From: Bradyrhizobium sp. AZCC 1693
Lineage (GTDB): Bacteria > Pseudomonadota > Alphaproteobacteria > Rhizobiales > Xanthobacteraceae
Length of the DNA: 64,000 nt
NCBI RefSeq assembly: GCF_036924745.1
Contig: NZ_JAZHSD010000001.1
Location: forward strand, 124,001-188,000
Reading direction: 5' to 3'
Positions 51,749 through 60,621 of this stretch are shown here, piece after piece (the stretch's first letter is position 1; each line of letters opens with the position of its first letter). The position numbers and the translations under genes are program-made. The notes beneath the pieces were generated by a model. The model was not told where the DNA came from, did not search any database, and worked only from the letters and a program-made list of their open reading frames with translations.

Positions 51749-52224
51749 CCGGGCGCGGCCCGCCCACGTCGCAGAGGCGATGGGTTACCTGGTCGCCTTC
51801 AATCGTGCGTTTGACAGACGGTTGGAGCGCCACCGGCCGCCTGGCGACAGGCGCATATAGTGTCGGAGTAAAGGCGCCCAGCGGCGTGCGCTCCTTTATG
51901 GCTCCATCGCGCCTGCACTCACAAAACGTTCATGACGGCTTGGTCGAATGGCAATCCTGCGGGAAAAATTGTCGCAACGCGTGGCGGTTCCCGAGACCCC
52001 TATACCATGTTAGTCGCTTGAATTACTGCATGATTTGCCAACGCTAGCAGCGCCTTCGTGCGCTCGATGGGCTAATATGCCACGCCGCGCTTTGACTTGA
52101 TGGCGATTCACAAGTTTAACTACCATTATGTCTCTGATGAGAGTTCGGCATCGAAGCGGGTGTGCCGGGTTTTTGGTTGACCCGTCTCGCTGGGTCTGCC
52201 CACAGCAGGAGGGATAAGCACCGC
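51749..52224. other. Intergenic region before the Mpo1-like operon
   Basis: About 475 bp without a convincing gene. A 29-codon open frame at about 51931-52020 has no supporting signal. The region should contain the promoter of the three-gene operon that starts at 52225. Confidence 0.45.
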
Positions 52225-52737
52225 ATGAGTTCATATTTTCGGCGGCAGCTTGCGGATTACGTTGAATACCATCGTGATCCGTGGAATTGCGCAATGCATG
52301 TCTTCGGCATCGCGTTCTTGTTCCTGGCCGCCGTTCTTCCGCTCAGCTTGTGGTCCATCACCGTATTCGGGTTCCAAACCAGCGCGGCGACCATCGCTGT
52401 CGTACCGGTGCTCATATACTGGTTCCTGCTCGACTTCGCGCTGGGAGCCGCGATCCTTGGGGCCGCAATCGTGTTGCTCTCAGTCGCTGCCGTGATCGTT
52501 AGTCATGCGACGACTGCTGGCATGTGGTCACTTACGGCCATCCTGATTGTCGTTGGGGTCGCATCGCAGATTGTTGGGCACCGCGTGTTCGAGCGACGGC
52601 AGCCGGCGCTGGTCGACAACCCGACCCACCTGTTGCTCGGACCAATGTTTGTCATGGCGAAGCTGTTTATCGCGCTGGGCTTCCGGCACGATCTCGCCAT
52701 CATCATCCAAGGGCATCCGCAAGGTGCTGCATCTTGA
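52225..52737 (+). CDS. Mpo1-like (DUF962) membrane protein
   Basis: A 170-residue membrane protein of the Mpo1/YGL010w family, iron-dependent 2-hydroxy fatty-acid dioxygenase homologues in yeast. Seen: VEYHRDPWNCAMHVFGI (His-His motif), four hydrophobic segments, and VGHRVFERRQPALVDNP (the second His motif). A GGAGGG site precedes ATG 52225. It starts an operon with the epimerase (33 bases later) and the methyltransferase. Confidence 0.87.
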   Translation: MSSYFRRQLADYVEYHRDPWNCAMHVFGIAFLFLAAVLPLSLWSITVFGFQTSAATIAVVPVLIYWFLLDFALGAAILGAAIVLLSVAAVIVSHATTAGMWSLTAILIVVGVASQIVGHRVFERRQPALVDNPTHLLLGPMFVMAKLFIALGFRHDLAIIIQGHPQGAAS

Positions 52738-52770
52738 TCTCGAATAGTTCAGCTTGAGCGCACCCGTAGC

Positions 52771-53820
52771 ATGACACGTATACTGGTCACAGGCGGCAGT
52801 GGATTCATCGGAAAGCACCTCGTCTCGGCGCTGATAGCGCGAGGTCGGCAGGTGAGGGTGCTCGATCTTCAGTCACCTCCTCGCGCGTTGCCGCAGGTTG
52901 AGTATGTCAGGGGATCGGTGCTTGATCGGGATCTGGTCAACCGCGCGATGGACGGGGTCGACGAGGTCTATCACCTGGCCGGCCTGCCGGGGATGTGGGT
53001 GCCGCGAAAGGACGATTTTCACACCGTCAATTTCGGTGGCACCGAGATCGTCATAGAGACGGCGCGCAAGCGCGGCATAAAGCGCGTCCTGCACTGCTCG
53101 ACGGAATCCATTCTGTTCCGTGCCTCGCCATCGATGGTTCCTGTCGTCGACGATGCGTTCCTGCCGGACGACATGCCGGGTCCATACACGCGCTCGAAAA
53201 TGCTCGCGGACCAGTTCGCCATGCAGGCGACCGCATCCGGATACCCGGTGATCATCGGCTGTCCCACCATGCCCGTCGGGCCTTACGACCACAACGTTAC
53301 CCCGCCGACGGCGATGCTCCGGTATTTTCTCAGCCGACGTCTTCAATTGCATCTTGATTTTGTCGTGAACCTCGTCGATGTGCGCGACGCCGCCGAAGGG
53401 CTGATCCTTGCCATGGAGCGCGGACACGCCGGACATCGCTACGTTCTCGGTGGCGAAAGCATGCCGCTGAGACGGGTTCTCGAACTCATGGCTGAGATCA
53501 GCGGTCGTCGCGTCCGGTGCATTCAAGTGAACGGCAAGGTCGCGGAAATGGTCACGGCAACGCTGGAGTTCATCGCCGATCGCGTGACGCACCGCCCTCC
53601 ATCGGGTACGGCCGAAGGCGTTCGTATCGCACTGCGGGCGGGGGCCTTGTCGATCGAGAAAGCACAACGAGAGTTGGGCTATGCGCCGGGCCCCGTCGAG
53701 CCTGTGCTGCGGGAAACCATTGCGCATCTGCTTGATGCTGGCCACCATCAGCCTGAATCGAGCTCAACGCCGGGTAGTCGCGCTCGATCGTTTCACATCG
53801 AGCGCCGGCTTGGCGGTTGA
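52771..53820 (+). CDS. NAD-dependent epimerase/dehydratase (extended SDR)
   Basis: A 349-residue extended short-chain dehydrogenase. Seen: Rossmann motif VTGGSGFIGKHLV, downstream VYHLAGLPGMWVPRKD, catalytic Tyr-Lys in GPYTRSKMLADQFA (YxxxK), and NLVDVRDAAEGLILAM. It resembles HpnA/dihydroflavonol-reductase-like enzymes acting on lipid-linked or sugar substrates. Second gene of a tight operon; the third begins 27 bases later. Confidence 0.9.
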   Translation: MTRILVTGGSGFIGKHLVSALIARGRQVRVLDLQSPPRALPQVEYVRGSVLDRDLVNRAMDGVDEVYHLAGLPGMWVPRKDDFHTVNFGGTEIVIETARKRGIKRVLHCSTESILFRASPSMVPVVDDAFLPDDMPGPYTRSKMLADQFAMQATASGYPVIIGCPTMPVGPYDHNVTPPTAMLRYFLSRRLQLHLDFVVNLVDVRDAAEGLILAMERGHAGHRYVLGGESMPLRRVLELMAEISGRRVRCIQVNGKVAEMVTATLEFIADRVTHRPPSGTAEGVRIALRAGALSIEKAQRELGYAPGPVEPVLRETIAHLLDAGHHQPESSSTPGSRARSFHIERRLGG

Positions 53821-53847
53821 TCCAATCGCCCACTAAAGGTCCGCGAC

Positions 53848-54474
53848 ATGCTGCACGATCCCGGTCAATGGTTGGCGTCCGCCTTGAGTGGCTGGACCAC
53901 TGCCTGGCCCACCCAGTTGCTCGCCATCATCTGGATTTTGTGGGTCATCAGTTGGGTTTTGGCGTCGTTCTGGTCCGGTCAAACCAAGAAACACGTGATG
54001 ACTTGGGACTCGCTCAAGTACCGCTTCCCCATTCTCGCAGGGGCAATTCTTTTCTTGCCATTGACTGGCAAGGTCCTGGGAGAAAAGCCGCTCTGGCAGT
54101 TTGGCAGCGTTGGCGTCTACGTGCTCGCGTGCCTTGTCCTTGCGGGGATCTCGTTCACGTGGTGGGGGAGAATTCACCTCGGACGTTTCTGGTCGAACGC
54201 GATCACGCACAAGGAAGGCCATCAGGTCATCGACACCGGCCCCTATGGTCTTGTGCGCCACCCGATCTATACGGGCCTTATCGCGGGGATGCTGGTCACG
54301 GGTATCGCGGTCGGAACCGTGACCGCGATGCTGGGTGCGGCGCTGATCTCGCTCGGGATGGGGTTGAAGGCCCGCATGGAGGAAGGCTTCCTCACGGCGG
54401 AACTCGGTGCGGAAGCCTATGGATCGTATTGCCGTCGCGTTCCGATGCTGATTCCGTTCCTGCGGCCCTCCTGA
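53848..54474 (+). CDS. Isoprenylcysteine carboxyl methyltransferase-family membrane protein
   Basis: A 208-residue polytopic protein of the ICMT/PEMT superfamily, with S-adenosylmethionine-binding signature GHQVIDTGPYGLVRHPIYTG (residues about 127-146) and terminal EEGFLTAELGAEAYGSYCRR. It probably methylates a lipid or small hydrophobic substrate rather than a prenylated protein. Third gene of the operon with the Mpo1-like protein and epimerase, so all three are likely to act on a membrane lipid. Confidence 0.88.
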   Translation: MLHDPGQWLASALSGWTTAWPTQLLAIIWILWVISWVLASFWSGQTKKHVMTWDSLKYRFPILAGAILFLPLTGKVLGEKPLWQFGSVGVYVLACLVLAGISFTWWGRIHLGRFWSNAITHKEGHQVIDTGPYGLVRHPIYTGLIAGMLVTGIAVGTVTAMLGAALISLGMGLKARMEEGFLTAELGAEAYGSYCRRVPMLIPFLRPS

Positions 54475-54488
54475 CGCCTTTCCCCAAG

Positions 54489-55421
54489 CTACCGTTTCGG
54501 GCGCGACGCCACTGATGTTGCAACAGGTGAAATAAGACGGCGCGGAACCAAAACGCGCTGGCCTTGTGAGAGCGGTGCACTCTCCGAGTACTGATTGACC
54601 TGGGTAAGTGACCACAGCGGCACATGGTTAAGTGCCGCGAGCCGCTGCAAGGTATCGCCCGAACGGGCGGATTGCGGCGTGCCGCTGTCCCACAGCTCAA
54701 GCGGGGCATCTGGAGGAACGACGTAGCGCAGCGGGAGCGCCTCTCCTTTGGCCGGCAAAGGCGTCGTCGCAAGCTGTGCAATCGCTGTCACCAATTGCTC
54801 GTGGATGGAGTCCTGCTTGTCGATGTTGATGTGAGTGATTTCCTCGTGCTGCTTCAAATCGAAGCTTGCGTAGTGACCCTGGTAGCCTTGCTCCGCCACC
54901 ACATCGCCGCCGCCCAATACACTGTCGGACAGGAAAATGTTGATGAAACGCTCGACGTTCAGCGGCACCTTCGGGCTTGCGTGGGCCGGATCAATGGTGA
55001 CCACCAAGCTTACCGGGATGTTTTCGGACTTCAGTATCTCCGCGAACGTCAACGCGCAAAGTCCGCCCATCGAATGACCGATCAAGACGATCGGAGCGGC
55101 ATTTTCGCGGAAATCGCGGATGGCCTGATCGGCGATCAGCCGGCAAATGGTGAATTCGTAGACGTCGGCCCGGATGCCGGCTTCTTCGAGACGCTTGGTC
55201 AGGCGGTCCATCCCGCGCGAAAAGATCGGACCGAGTGCGCCCCGGAACAGGTAGACGCGCGCCTGCGGCGGGGTCGCAACTGGCGGGGCGAGGGGGGCGC
55301 TCGTTGCGGCAGCGTCGGACGACGGCGCGACCGGACCGGCGTGCGTCAGATTGCAACTGAACGAGAAGGCGGAAAGAGCCGCCCAGATCGCCACCGCCGC
55401 AACCTGCGTCGGACTGCTCAT
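54489..55421 (-). CDS. Exported lipase-like alpha/beta hydrolase with C-terminal LysM domain
   Basis: About 310 residues: signal peptide (MSSPTQVAAVAIWAALSAFS), then RVYLFRGALGPIFSRGMDRL, nucleophile elbow VLIGHSMGGLCAL (Ser of GHSMG), and a C-terminal LysM-like unit (SARSGDTLQRLAALNHVPLW, then LSQGQRVLVPR) for peptidoglycan binding. ATG 55421 is chosen over 55469. Paralogous to the next minus-strand gene. Converges on the lipid-like operon with only 14 bases between stops. Confidence 0.82.
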   Translation of the reverse strand: MSSPTQVAAVAIWAALSAFSFSCNLTHAGPVAPSSDAAATSAPLAPPVATPPQARVYLFRGALGPIFSRGMDRLTKRLEEAGIRADVYEFTICRLIADQAIRDFRENAAPIVLIGHSMGGLCALTFAEILKSENIPVSLVVTIDPAHASPKVPLNVERFINIFLSDSVLGGGDVVAEQGYQGHYASFDLKQHEEITHINIDKQDSIHEQLVTAIAQLATTPLPAKGEALPLRYVVPPDAPLELWDSGTPQSARSGDTLQRLAALNHVPLWSLTQVNQYSESAPLSQGQRVLVPRRLISPVATSVASRPKR

Positions 55422-55561
55422 GCGCGTTCTACCCGCAATTCCAATTGTAAAAGCACACCCCAACACCACCCAGCGCTCTGCGGGTGATCTATCGTCGAAG
55501 AATGGGCAGAATTTGCGGCACTCTTGCCTTCGACGACTGCCTTGGAACCGGGCCGGTCACG

Positions 55562-56317
55562 CTACTGGCGTACCGCCGCAGTGTTCGCCGTCCCAGATCG
55601 CACCGCGCTTGCCGCTCCAGCCTGCCGCGGCTTCTGGGCTCCTGCGGCTGGTGCCGATCGGCCGAAAACGACGGCATCGATCTCGCTGATCACCTTCCGC
55701 TGCATGATCTGGTTCTTTTCGATGGACATGTGCCCGACGCCAGGCACGTTCTGTACATTGATATTCTCAAGCTTGCCCTGGAATTGCGCGGTCTTCGCAA
55801 CCGGCTCGCCATTGCCGTTGGCGATGTAGAAGTTGACGTAGCGTCCCACGCGCCCCGAGAGCCTGGTGCGGAACACCGAATCCAGGCCGATTGCCAGCGT
55901 CACGGGAGCGCCAAGCTGATCCAGTCTGGCGACCATGTCGGGTAGCGCGGTCGCACCCGAGGAATGCCCGACCAGAATGATCGTCTTGATCCTGCCGCTC
56001 TTGTATTCGGCGGCCGCTTCGTCGGCGAGCGACGACCAGGAGGCGAAGTTTGCGACCGTGACCGGGATGCCCTGCGCCCGCAGTTGCGCCGCAATGTCAT
56101 CCAGGCCCAGTGAGAAGATATTGAGCACGCCGCGGAGAAGATAGACGCGAGCAGTCGAAGCTGCCGACGCGGAACTCGGCGCTGCCGGCGCGGCACTTGC
56201 GCCGATCGCCAGGAGCAGCAAGGCCGCGATCGCTATCGCATGCACTCGAGGCCACGATGCCCGGCCGAGAAGGGATGACCAGCGGACAAATCCGGTGCCG
56301 GCGCGATATGGCTTCAT
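55562..56317 (-). CDS. Exported lipase-like alpha/beta hydrolase, paralogue without LysM
   Basis: A 251-residue exported protein. ATG 56317 after GAGGAG opens an N-terminal signal/anchor (HAIAIAALLLLAIGASAAPA). The mature part starts RVYLLRGVLNIFSLGLDDIA and has the elbow ILVGHSSGATALPDMV. Same fold start as its neighbour (RVYL-RG-L--IFS-G-D) but with no LysM domain. The last His-containing loop is NVPGVGHMSIEKN. Substrates unknown. Confidence 0.82.
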   Translation of the reverse strand: MKPYRAGTGFVRWSSLLGRASWPRVHAIAIAALLLLAIGASAAPAAPSSASAASTARVYLLRGVLNIFSLGLDDIAAQLRAQGIPVTVANFASWSSLADEAAAEYKSGRIKTIILVGHSSGATALPDMVARLDQLGAPVTLAIGLDSVFRTRLSGRVGRYVNFYIANGNGEPVAKTAQFQGKLENINVQNVPGVGHMSIEKNQIMQRKVISEIDAVVFGRSAPAAGAQKPRQAGAASAVRSGTANTAAVRQ

Positions 56318-56510
56318 GGCTCTCCTCGAAGGGCTGCGAAGTATTTGGCCGGCGCGACCGTAGCGCTCGCGTGCTGGGCGCTGCAACAAGGGCGGGCTTA
56401 GCCGCCGCAATTTGTCGAAGCGAAGTGTCTCCGCTGCAACACCAGTTTCCAAGCCTTCAGTGATTTTCGCAATTTGCCGAGAGTAGAACGCCATTCGCGT
56501 ACGAGGTCGG

Positions 56511-58157
56511 CTAAGGCTTCATTCCGATCCGTTCCCTGATCGCGCCGAGTTCCGCCTCGTCCCAGATGCCGATCAGCACGCCGTTCTTGACCTGCAATTG
56601 CTGGGCCGCATACGCCGCGATCTTCGTATTCGGCGTGGTGATGTGCATCCTTGGATGCAGCGCCCAGTCGAACAGCTCCGATTGCAGCCGCGCCACGATA
56701 TCGGCGCAGGCGGGATCAGCGCCGCGGTCGACAAATTCCTGCGGGTCGGTTTCGAGGTCGTAGAGCATCGGCCGGAAGCCGGAGGCGTGGATGAATTTCC
56801 AGCGGCCGTCGAACACCATGAACAGCCGGCAGCGCTCGATCGGCTGGCCCAGCATCACGCGGACGTCCTGCATGGCGTAGTCGTATTCGGAGAACACCAC
56901 CCTGCGCCAGTCAACCGGCCGCTCGCCGTGCAATAGCGGCAGCAGTGAGCGTCCCTCCAGAATGTGATCCGGCGGATTGCTGCCGAAATAGTCGATGAAG
57001 GTCGGCGCCAGGTCGATCGCCTCGACCGGCGCGTCGCTGACGGTGCCGCGCGTGCTGTCGGCGGCCGCCGACGGATCGATCACGATCAGCGGGATCTTGG
57101 CCGACTGTTCGTGGAACAGATCCTTCTCGCCCATCCAGTGATCGCCGAGATAGTCGCCATGGTCGGAGGTGAACACGATCATGGTGTTGTCGAGCAGGCC
57201 GCGCGCTTCGAGGAAGCGCATCAACACGCCCATCTGGTCGTCGATCTGCTTGATCAGGCCCATATAGGCCGGAATGACTTTTTCGCGCGCCTCGTTCCGC
57301 GACATGTTGCGGGAGTAGCGCATGTCCATGTAGGCGGCGAACACCGGATGCGCGTTGGCGCGTTCGGCCTCGGAGCGGATCGCCGGCTGCACGTCCTGCG
57401 GCCCATACATGCTGGCGTAGGGCTCCGGCGCGATATAGGGCCAATGCGGCTTGATGTAGGACAGATGCAGGCACCATGGCCGGCCGTCGTCGTCCGCTTC
57501 GGCAATGAACTCCATCGCGCGCCGCGTCATGTAGGGCGTCTCGGAATGTTCGTCCGGCACGCGCGCGGCCTTGTCGGCGTGCACCAGCAGCCAGCCGTTC
57601 TGCAAGGTCCCGTCATCAGCCGCACCGGAATTGGCCCAATGCTCCCACGGGTTCGGCGCGTCGTAGCCGTGCTCGCGCAGATAATTGTCGTAGGCCGGGC
57701 GCGGCCGTCCCGTCGGATGCAGCCCATCGTCCCGCTCGTAAGGCTCGAACCCGCATTCCGACACATGCACGCCGATGATGGAGTCCTGGGGGATGCCGAG
57801 ATTCTTCAGCCCCTCCAGGTCCGGCGCCATATGCGTCTTGCCGACCAGAACGTTGCGGACGCCGATCTTCTTCAGGTGATCGCCGAGCGTCGGCTCGCCT
57901 ATGCGCAGCGGCCAGCCGTTCCAGTGCGAGCCATGCGAGCGCATGTAGCGGCCGGTGTAGAACGACATCCGCGACGGCCCGCAGATCGGCGACTGCACAT
58001 AGGCGTTGGAAAACAGCACGCCGCGCTTGGCCATCGCATCGATGTTCGGCGTCTTCAGAACCGGATGCCCGGTGCAGCCGAGATAGTCGTAGCGAAGCTG
58101 GTCGCACATGATCCAGAGCACGTTCTTCGCAGGTGTTTTGGTCGTCATTTCAGGCAT
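56511..58157 (-). CDS. Sulfatase/alkaline-phosphatase-superfamily hydrolase (phosphonate monoester hydrolase-like)
   Basis: A 548-residue hydrolase. Seen: first metal site VLWIMCDQLRYDYLGC, the formylglycine motif SPICGPSRMSFYTGRYMRS (Cys59 expected to be matured), TSDHGDYLGDHWMGEKDLFH (metal Asp-His), and length like phosphonate/phosphodiester monoester hydrolases of rhizobia. Cleaves sulfate esters or phosphonate/phosphate esters; true substrate unknown. No signal peptide. Start at 58157 or 58148; the maturase gene is not in the window. Confidence 0.9.
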   Translation of the reverse strand: MPEMTTKTPAKNVLWIMCDQLRYDYLGCTGHPVLKTPNIDAMAKRGVLFSNAYVQSPICGPSRMSFYTGRYMRSHGSHWNGWPLRIGEPTLGDHLKKIGVRNVLVGKTHMAPDLEGLKNLGIPQDSIIGVHVSECGFEPYERDDGLHPTGRPRPAYDNYLREHGYDAPNPWEHWANSGAADDGTLQNGWLLVHADKAARVPDEHSETPYMTRRAMEFIAEADDDGRPWCLHLSYIKPHWPYIAPEPYASMYGPQDVQPAIRSEAERANAHPVFAAYMDMRYSRNMSRNEAREKVIPAYMGLIKQIDDQMGVLMRFLEARGLLDNTMIVFTSDHGDYLGDHWMGEKDLFHEQSAKIPLIVIDPSAAADSTRGTVSDAPVEAIDLAPTFIDYFGSNPPDHILEGRSLLPLLHGERPVDWRRVVFSEYDYAMQDVRVMLGQPIERCRLFMVFDGRWKFIHASGFRPMLYDLETDPQEFVDRGADPACADIVARLQSELFDWALHPRMHITTPNTKIAAYAAQQLQVKNGVLIGIWDEAELGAIRERIGMKP

Positions 58158-58395
58158 TTCGGCTGGAGTTCGGAGAGAGCGGAAGAGGGCGGGATGGTGC
58201 GATATCGCCGCGCAAATGACAATCGAGCCGTGCAGTCGCGGGCGCGGCGTTAACGTTTGGATATCGCTTTTTCTCGCAATTGAACGGCGATCCATGCTGG
58301 CGCGTTAGCCTTACCGGCAGTTTGGCCGGCCGCCTTAACCCCTGCGATGGCGTGCTGGATTAAATTGGGACCTGAGGAAACCGGGATCCCAGGCG

Positions 58396-58842
58396 ATGCG
58401 TATCGGCGTCACATTGGCACTTTTCATTGCGACGACATCGGCCGCCTTTGCCGGCGGTGGCTTCGAGATCGTGATTCCCGGCCGTCCCGGTGTACCCATC
58501 ATTATTAATGGCGTCGATGCATCCTATGCGGTGGTCGAGGGCGATTGGGGTCTGGGTAAAGGCACCCATGTCGAGCCGACTGTCTACGGTGGCCGCTATA
58601 TCGATCCGGTGCCGAACGTCGGCCATTATTATCCGAGCGCCGGCCGCATGCCCGGTTACGGGCGGCTGGAAATCGAACCGCCGGCGAACCGCCGATTGCC
58701 GCAGCCGGCCGAGGGCTATCATCAATCCTGGTCGGCGCAGTCGGCGCCGCTGCCGGCGCAATCGAACGTTCCCGTCAATCCGCCCGAGATCATCTACGCA
58801 CCGGACTATGACCGGCGCAGGCCGGGCCACCTTCCACGCTAA
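58396..58842 (+). CDS. Small exported protein, function unknown
   Basis: A 148-residue protein with signal peptide (MRIGVTLALFIATTSAAFAG) and a Pro/Gly/Tyr-rich mature chain (FEIVIPGRPGVPIIINGVD, VGHYYPSAGRMPGYGRLE). It ends 33 bases before another exported small protein, and both probably belong to one transcript. No recognised domain; possible envelope structural role. Confidence 0.72.
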   Translation: MRIGVTLALFIATTSAAFAGGGFEIVIPGRPGVPIIINGVDASYAVVEGDWGLGKGTHVEPTVYGGRYIDPVPNVGHYYPSAGRMPGYGRLEIEPPANRRLPQPAEGYHQSWSAQSAPLPAQSNVPVNPPEIIYAPDYDRRRPGHLPR

Positions 58843-58875
58843 GAAGACCAACGAAAATACCGACAGGAGAGAGTA

Positions 58876-59244
58876 ATGCGTCAGATACTTAAAGGATTGG
58901 TTGCGGCAGTCGCCATTATCGCCGCAGCGCCCGCGATGGCCTGCGGTTACAGCCCTTGCGCCCAGCCGGTCTATGTTGCGCCGGTCGCGGCCTATGCGGG
59001 CTGCAATCCCTGCGGCGGTTGGGTCCGTGAACGTCTGCCCGATCCGGAGCAGCAGTATTATTGGGTCAATCAGGGCCCGACCTATACCGGTCCCGGCAAC
59101 TGGGCGCCGCGTCCCGTCTATCGCGAAGGCTCGATCTCCGGCTATGGCTATGGCTACAACCGTCCGTATCGCGCGCACCGCCATCACTACGGCTACGCGC
59201 ACCGTTATTACCACGGCCAGCGCGTCCTGCGCCGCTACTACTGA
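58876..59244 (+). CDS. Small exported Tyr/Gly/His-rich protein
   Basis: A 122-residue protein with signal peptide (MRQILKGLVAAVAIIAAAPA), Cys pairs (MACGYSPCAQP, AGCNPCGGWVRERLPDPEQQ), and a Tyr/Arg/His-rich tail (SGYGYGYNRPYRAHRHHYGY). GGAGAGAG precedes the start. Likely extracytoplasmic; function unknown. Confidence 0.72.
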   Translation: MRQILKGLVAAVAIIAAAPAMACGYSPCAQPVYVAPVAAYAGCNPCGGWVRERLPDPEQQYYWVNQGPTYTGPGNWAPRPVYREGSISGYGYGYNRPYRAHRHHYGYAHRYYHGQRVLRRYY

Positions 59245-59304
59245 TCTCACGATCGGCGAAGCATTTCAGCGCCCGTTCGCATTGAGTTGCGAGCGGATGT
59301 CATA

Positions 59305-59361
59305 GCGTTTTCAAGCGAAGTGGGTACCGGTTCGCGTCAAGAAAACGCGTCAAACCAAAAA
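59305..59361. repeat. Intergenic repeat of the GCGTTTTCAAGCGAA type, copy 2
   Basis: Second copy of the repeat at 49826-49895 without the ~20-bp insertion. It contains GCGTTTTCAAGCGAAGTGGG, TACCGGTTCGCGTCAAGAAA and ACGCGTCAAACC. It lies at the 3' end of rlmB between convergent genes. Confidence 0.72.
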
Positions 59362-59364
59362 AGG

Positions 59365-60192
59365 TCATTTCATCAGGCCGAGCCGGCTCGCGCCGATATA
59401 GAGCGCCAGAACCGCGGCGTTCGAGACGTTCAGGCTCTTGATCTCACCGGGCATGTCGAGCCGCGCCACCACGCTGCAGGTCTCGCGCGTCAGTTGCCGC
59501 AGGCCCTTGCCTTCGGCGCCCAGCACCAGCGCGAGCGGCTGCTGTAAAGCCACCGCGCCGAGATCCTCAGTCCCCTCGCTGTCGAGCCCGACCGTCATGA
59601 AGCCGCGGTCGTTCAACTCGTTGAGCGCGCGGGCGAGATTTTGCACCGTGACCAGCGGCACCAACTCGAGCGCGCCGGACGCAGACTTCGCCAGTACGCC
59701 GGTGGCCTCCGGGCTGTGCCGGGCGGTGGTGACGATCGCCTTCACCGCAAACGCTGCCGCCGAGCGCATGATCGCGCCGACATTGTGCGGATCAGTGATC
59801 TGGTCGAGCACCAGCACGATGCCGTCCTGCGGCAGCGTATCGATATCCGGTGCGGGCAGGGGCTCGGCCTCGGCCAATAGCCCCTGGTGGACGGCGTCGG
59901 GGCCGAGCCGCTGGTCGATCGCGTTCGGCCGGACGATTTCGGGGGGAATGCGGGTGTCGATATTCTCGTCCGCCAGGCGCCTTGCGGCGTTTTCGGTCAG
60001 GAACAGCTTTCGGATCTGCCGTTCCGGGTTGGCCAGGGCCGCCGAAACCGTGTGCCAGCCATAAAGAATCACCGGCCCGTCAGGGCTCGCGTTCCGGTCC
60101 CGGCGGCCCGGCGGACGGACGAATTTCCGCCCTTTTTCGAAGGGTTTGCCGCCGCCGCGGCGGAACGGAGGTTTTCGGTCGCGATCGCTCAT
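59365..60192 (-). CDS. rlmB: 23S rRNA (guanosine-2'-O)-methyltransferase, TrmH/SpoU family
   Basis: A 275-residue SpoU-type methyltransferase with an N-terminal substrate-binding part (VILYGWHTVSAALANPERQI) and the SPOUT knot: VLVLDQITDPHNVGAIMRSA, LALVLGAEGKGLRQLT and MPGEIKSLNVSNAAVLALYI. The first 30 residues are basic and disordered. RlmB methylates G2251 of 23S rRNA in E. coli. It diverges from tRNA-Tyr. Confidence 0.92.
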   Translation of the reverse strand: MSDRDRKPPFRRGGGKPFEKGRKFVRPPGRRDRNASPDGPVILYGWHTVSAALANPERQIRKLFLTENAARRLADENIDTRIPPEIVRPNAIDQRLGPDAVHQGLLAEAEPLPAPDIDTLPQDGIVLVLDQITDPHNVGAIMRSAAAFAVKAIVTTARHSPEATGVLAKSASGALELVPLVTVQNLARALNELNDRGFMTVGLDSEGTEDLGAVALQQPLALVLGAEGKGLRQLTRETCSVVARLDMPGEIKSLNVSNAAVLALYIGASRLGLMK

Positions 60193-60396
60193 GGGGAGCT
60201 TGTGTCACGGGAGCCCGAATATGGCAATTTGGGTCGCTTGAGGGCGCATTTAGCGGCTTGCGTTGGTTGACTTTGCCATCCCGCTTCGCCCATAAACGCG
60301 CCGGTCGAAGCCGGTTCAAAACGGGCTTTCGGCCTCAGCGTCATCCATGGTCCGGTCCTCCGCCACTCTGGCGGCCGGTTCCTGACGCTGACGGAC

Positions 60397-60482
60397 GGGG
60401 AAGTGTCCCGAGTGGCAAAGGGAGCTGACTGTAAATCAGCCGCCTCATGGCTTCGAAGGTTCGAGTCCTTCCTTCCCCACCA
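60397..60482 (+). tRNA. tRNA-Tyr (anticodon GTA)
   Basis: Class II tRNA of 86 nt with CCA: acceptor GGGGAAG with CTTCCCC, anticodon loop CTGTAAA giving GTA (Tyr), a long variable arm (CCGCCTCATGGC) and T-arm AAGGTTCGAGTCCTT. It lies 205 bp upstream of rlmB's start, on the opposite strand. Confidence 0.97.
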
Positions 60483-60621
60483 GCCTTCGCTCGCGAAGCG
60501 AGAGAAGGCTGCCACGCCGAAGCCCCATAGGGCGAAGGCGGGCTGTGGCCGCGAGCTACGACCAGCCAGGCTATCCCATCCCCTCGAACTCTCCCACCGA
60601 TCGCCCGCTCGAACGCACCGC

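Noticed and set aside
57000..58253. 429-codon frame antisense to the sulfatase-family gene
   Set aside because: Shadow of a gene with complete metal and formylglycine motifs.
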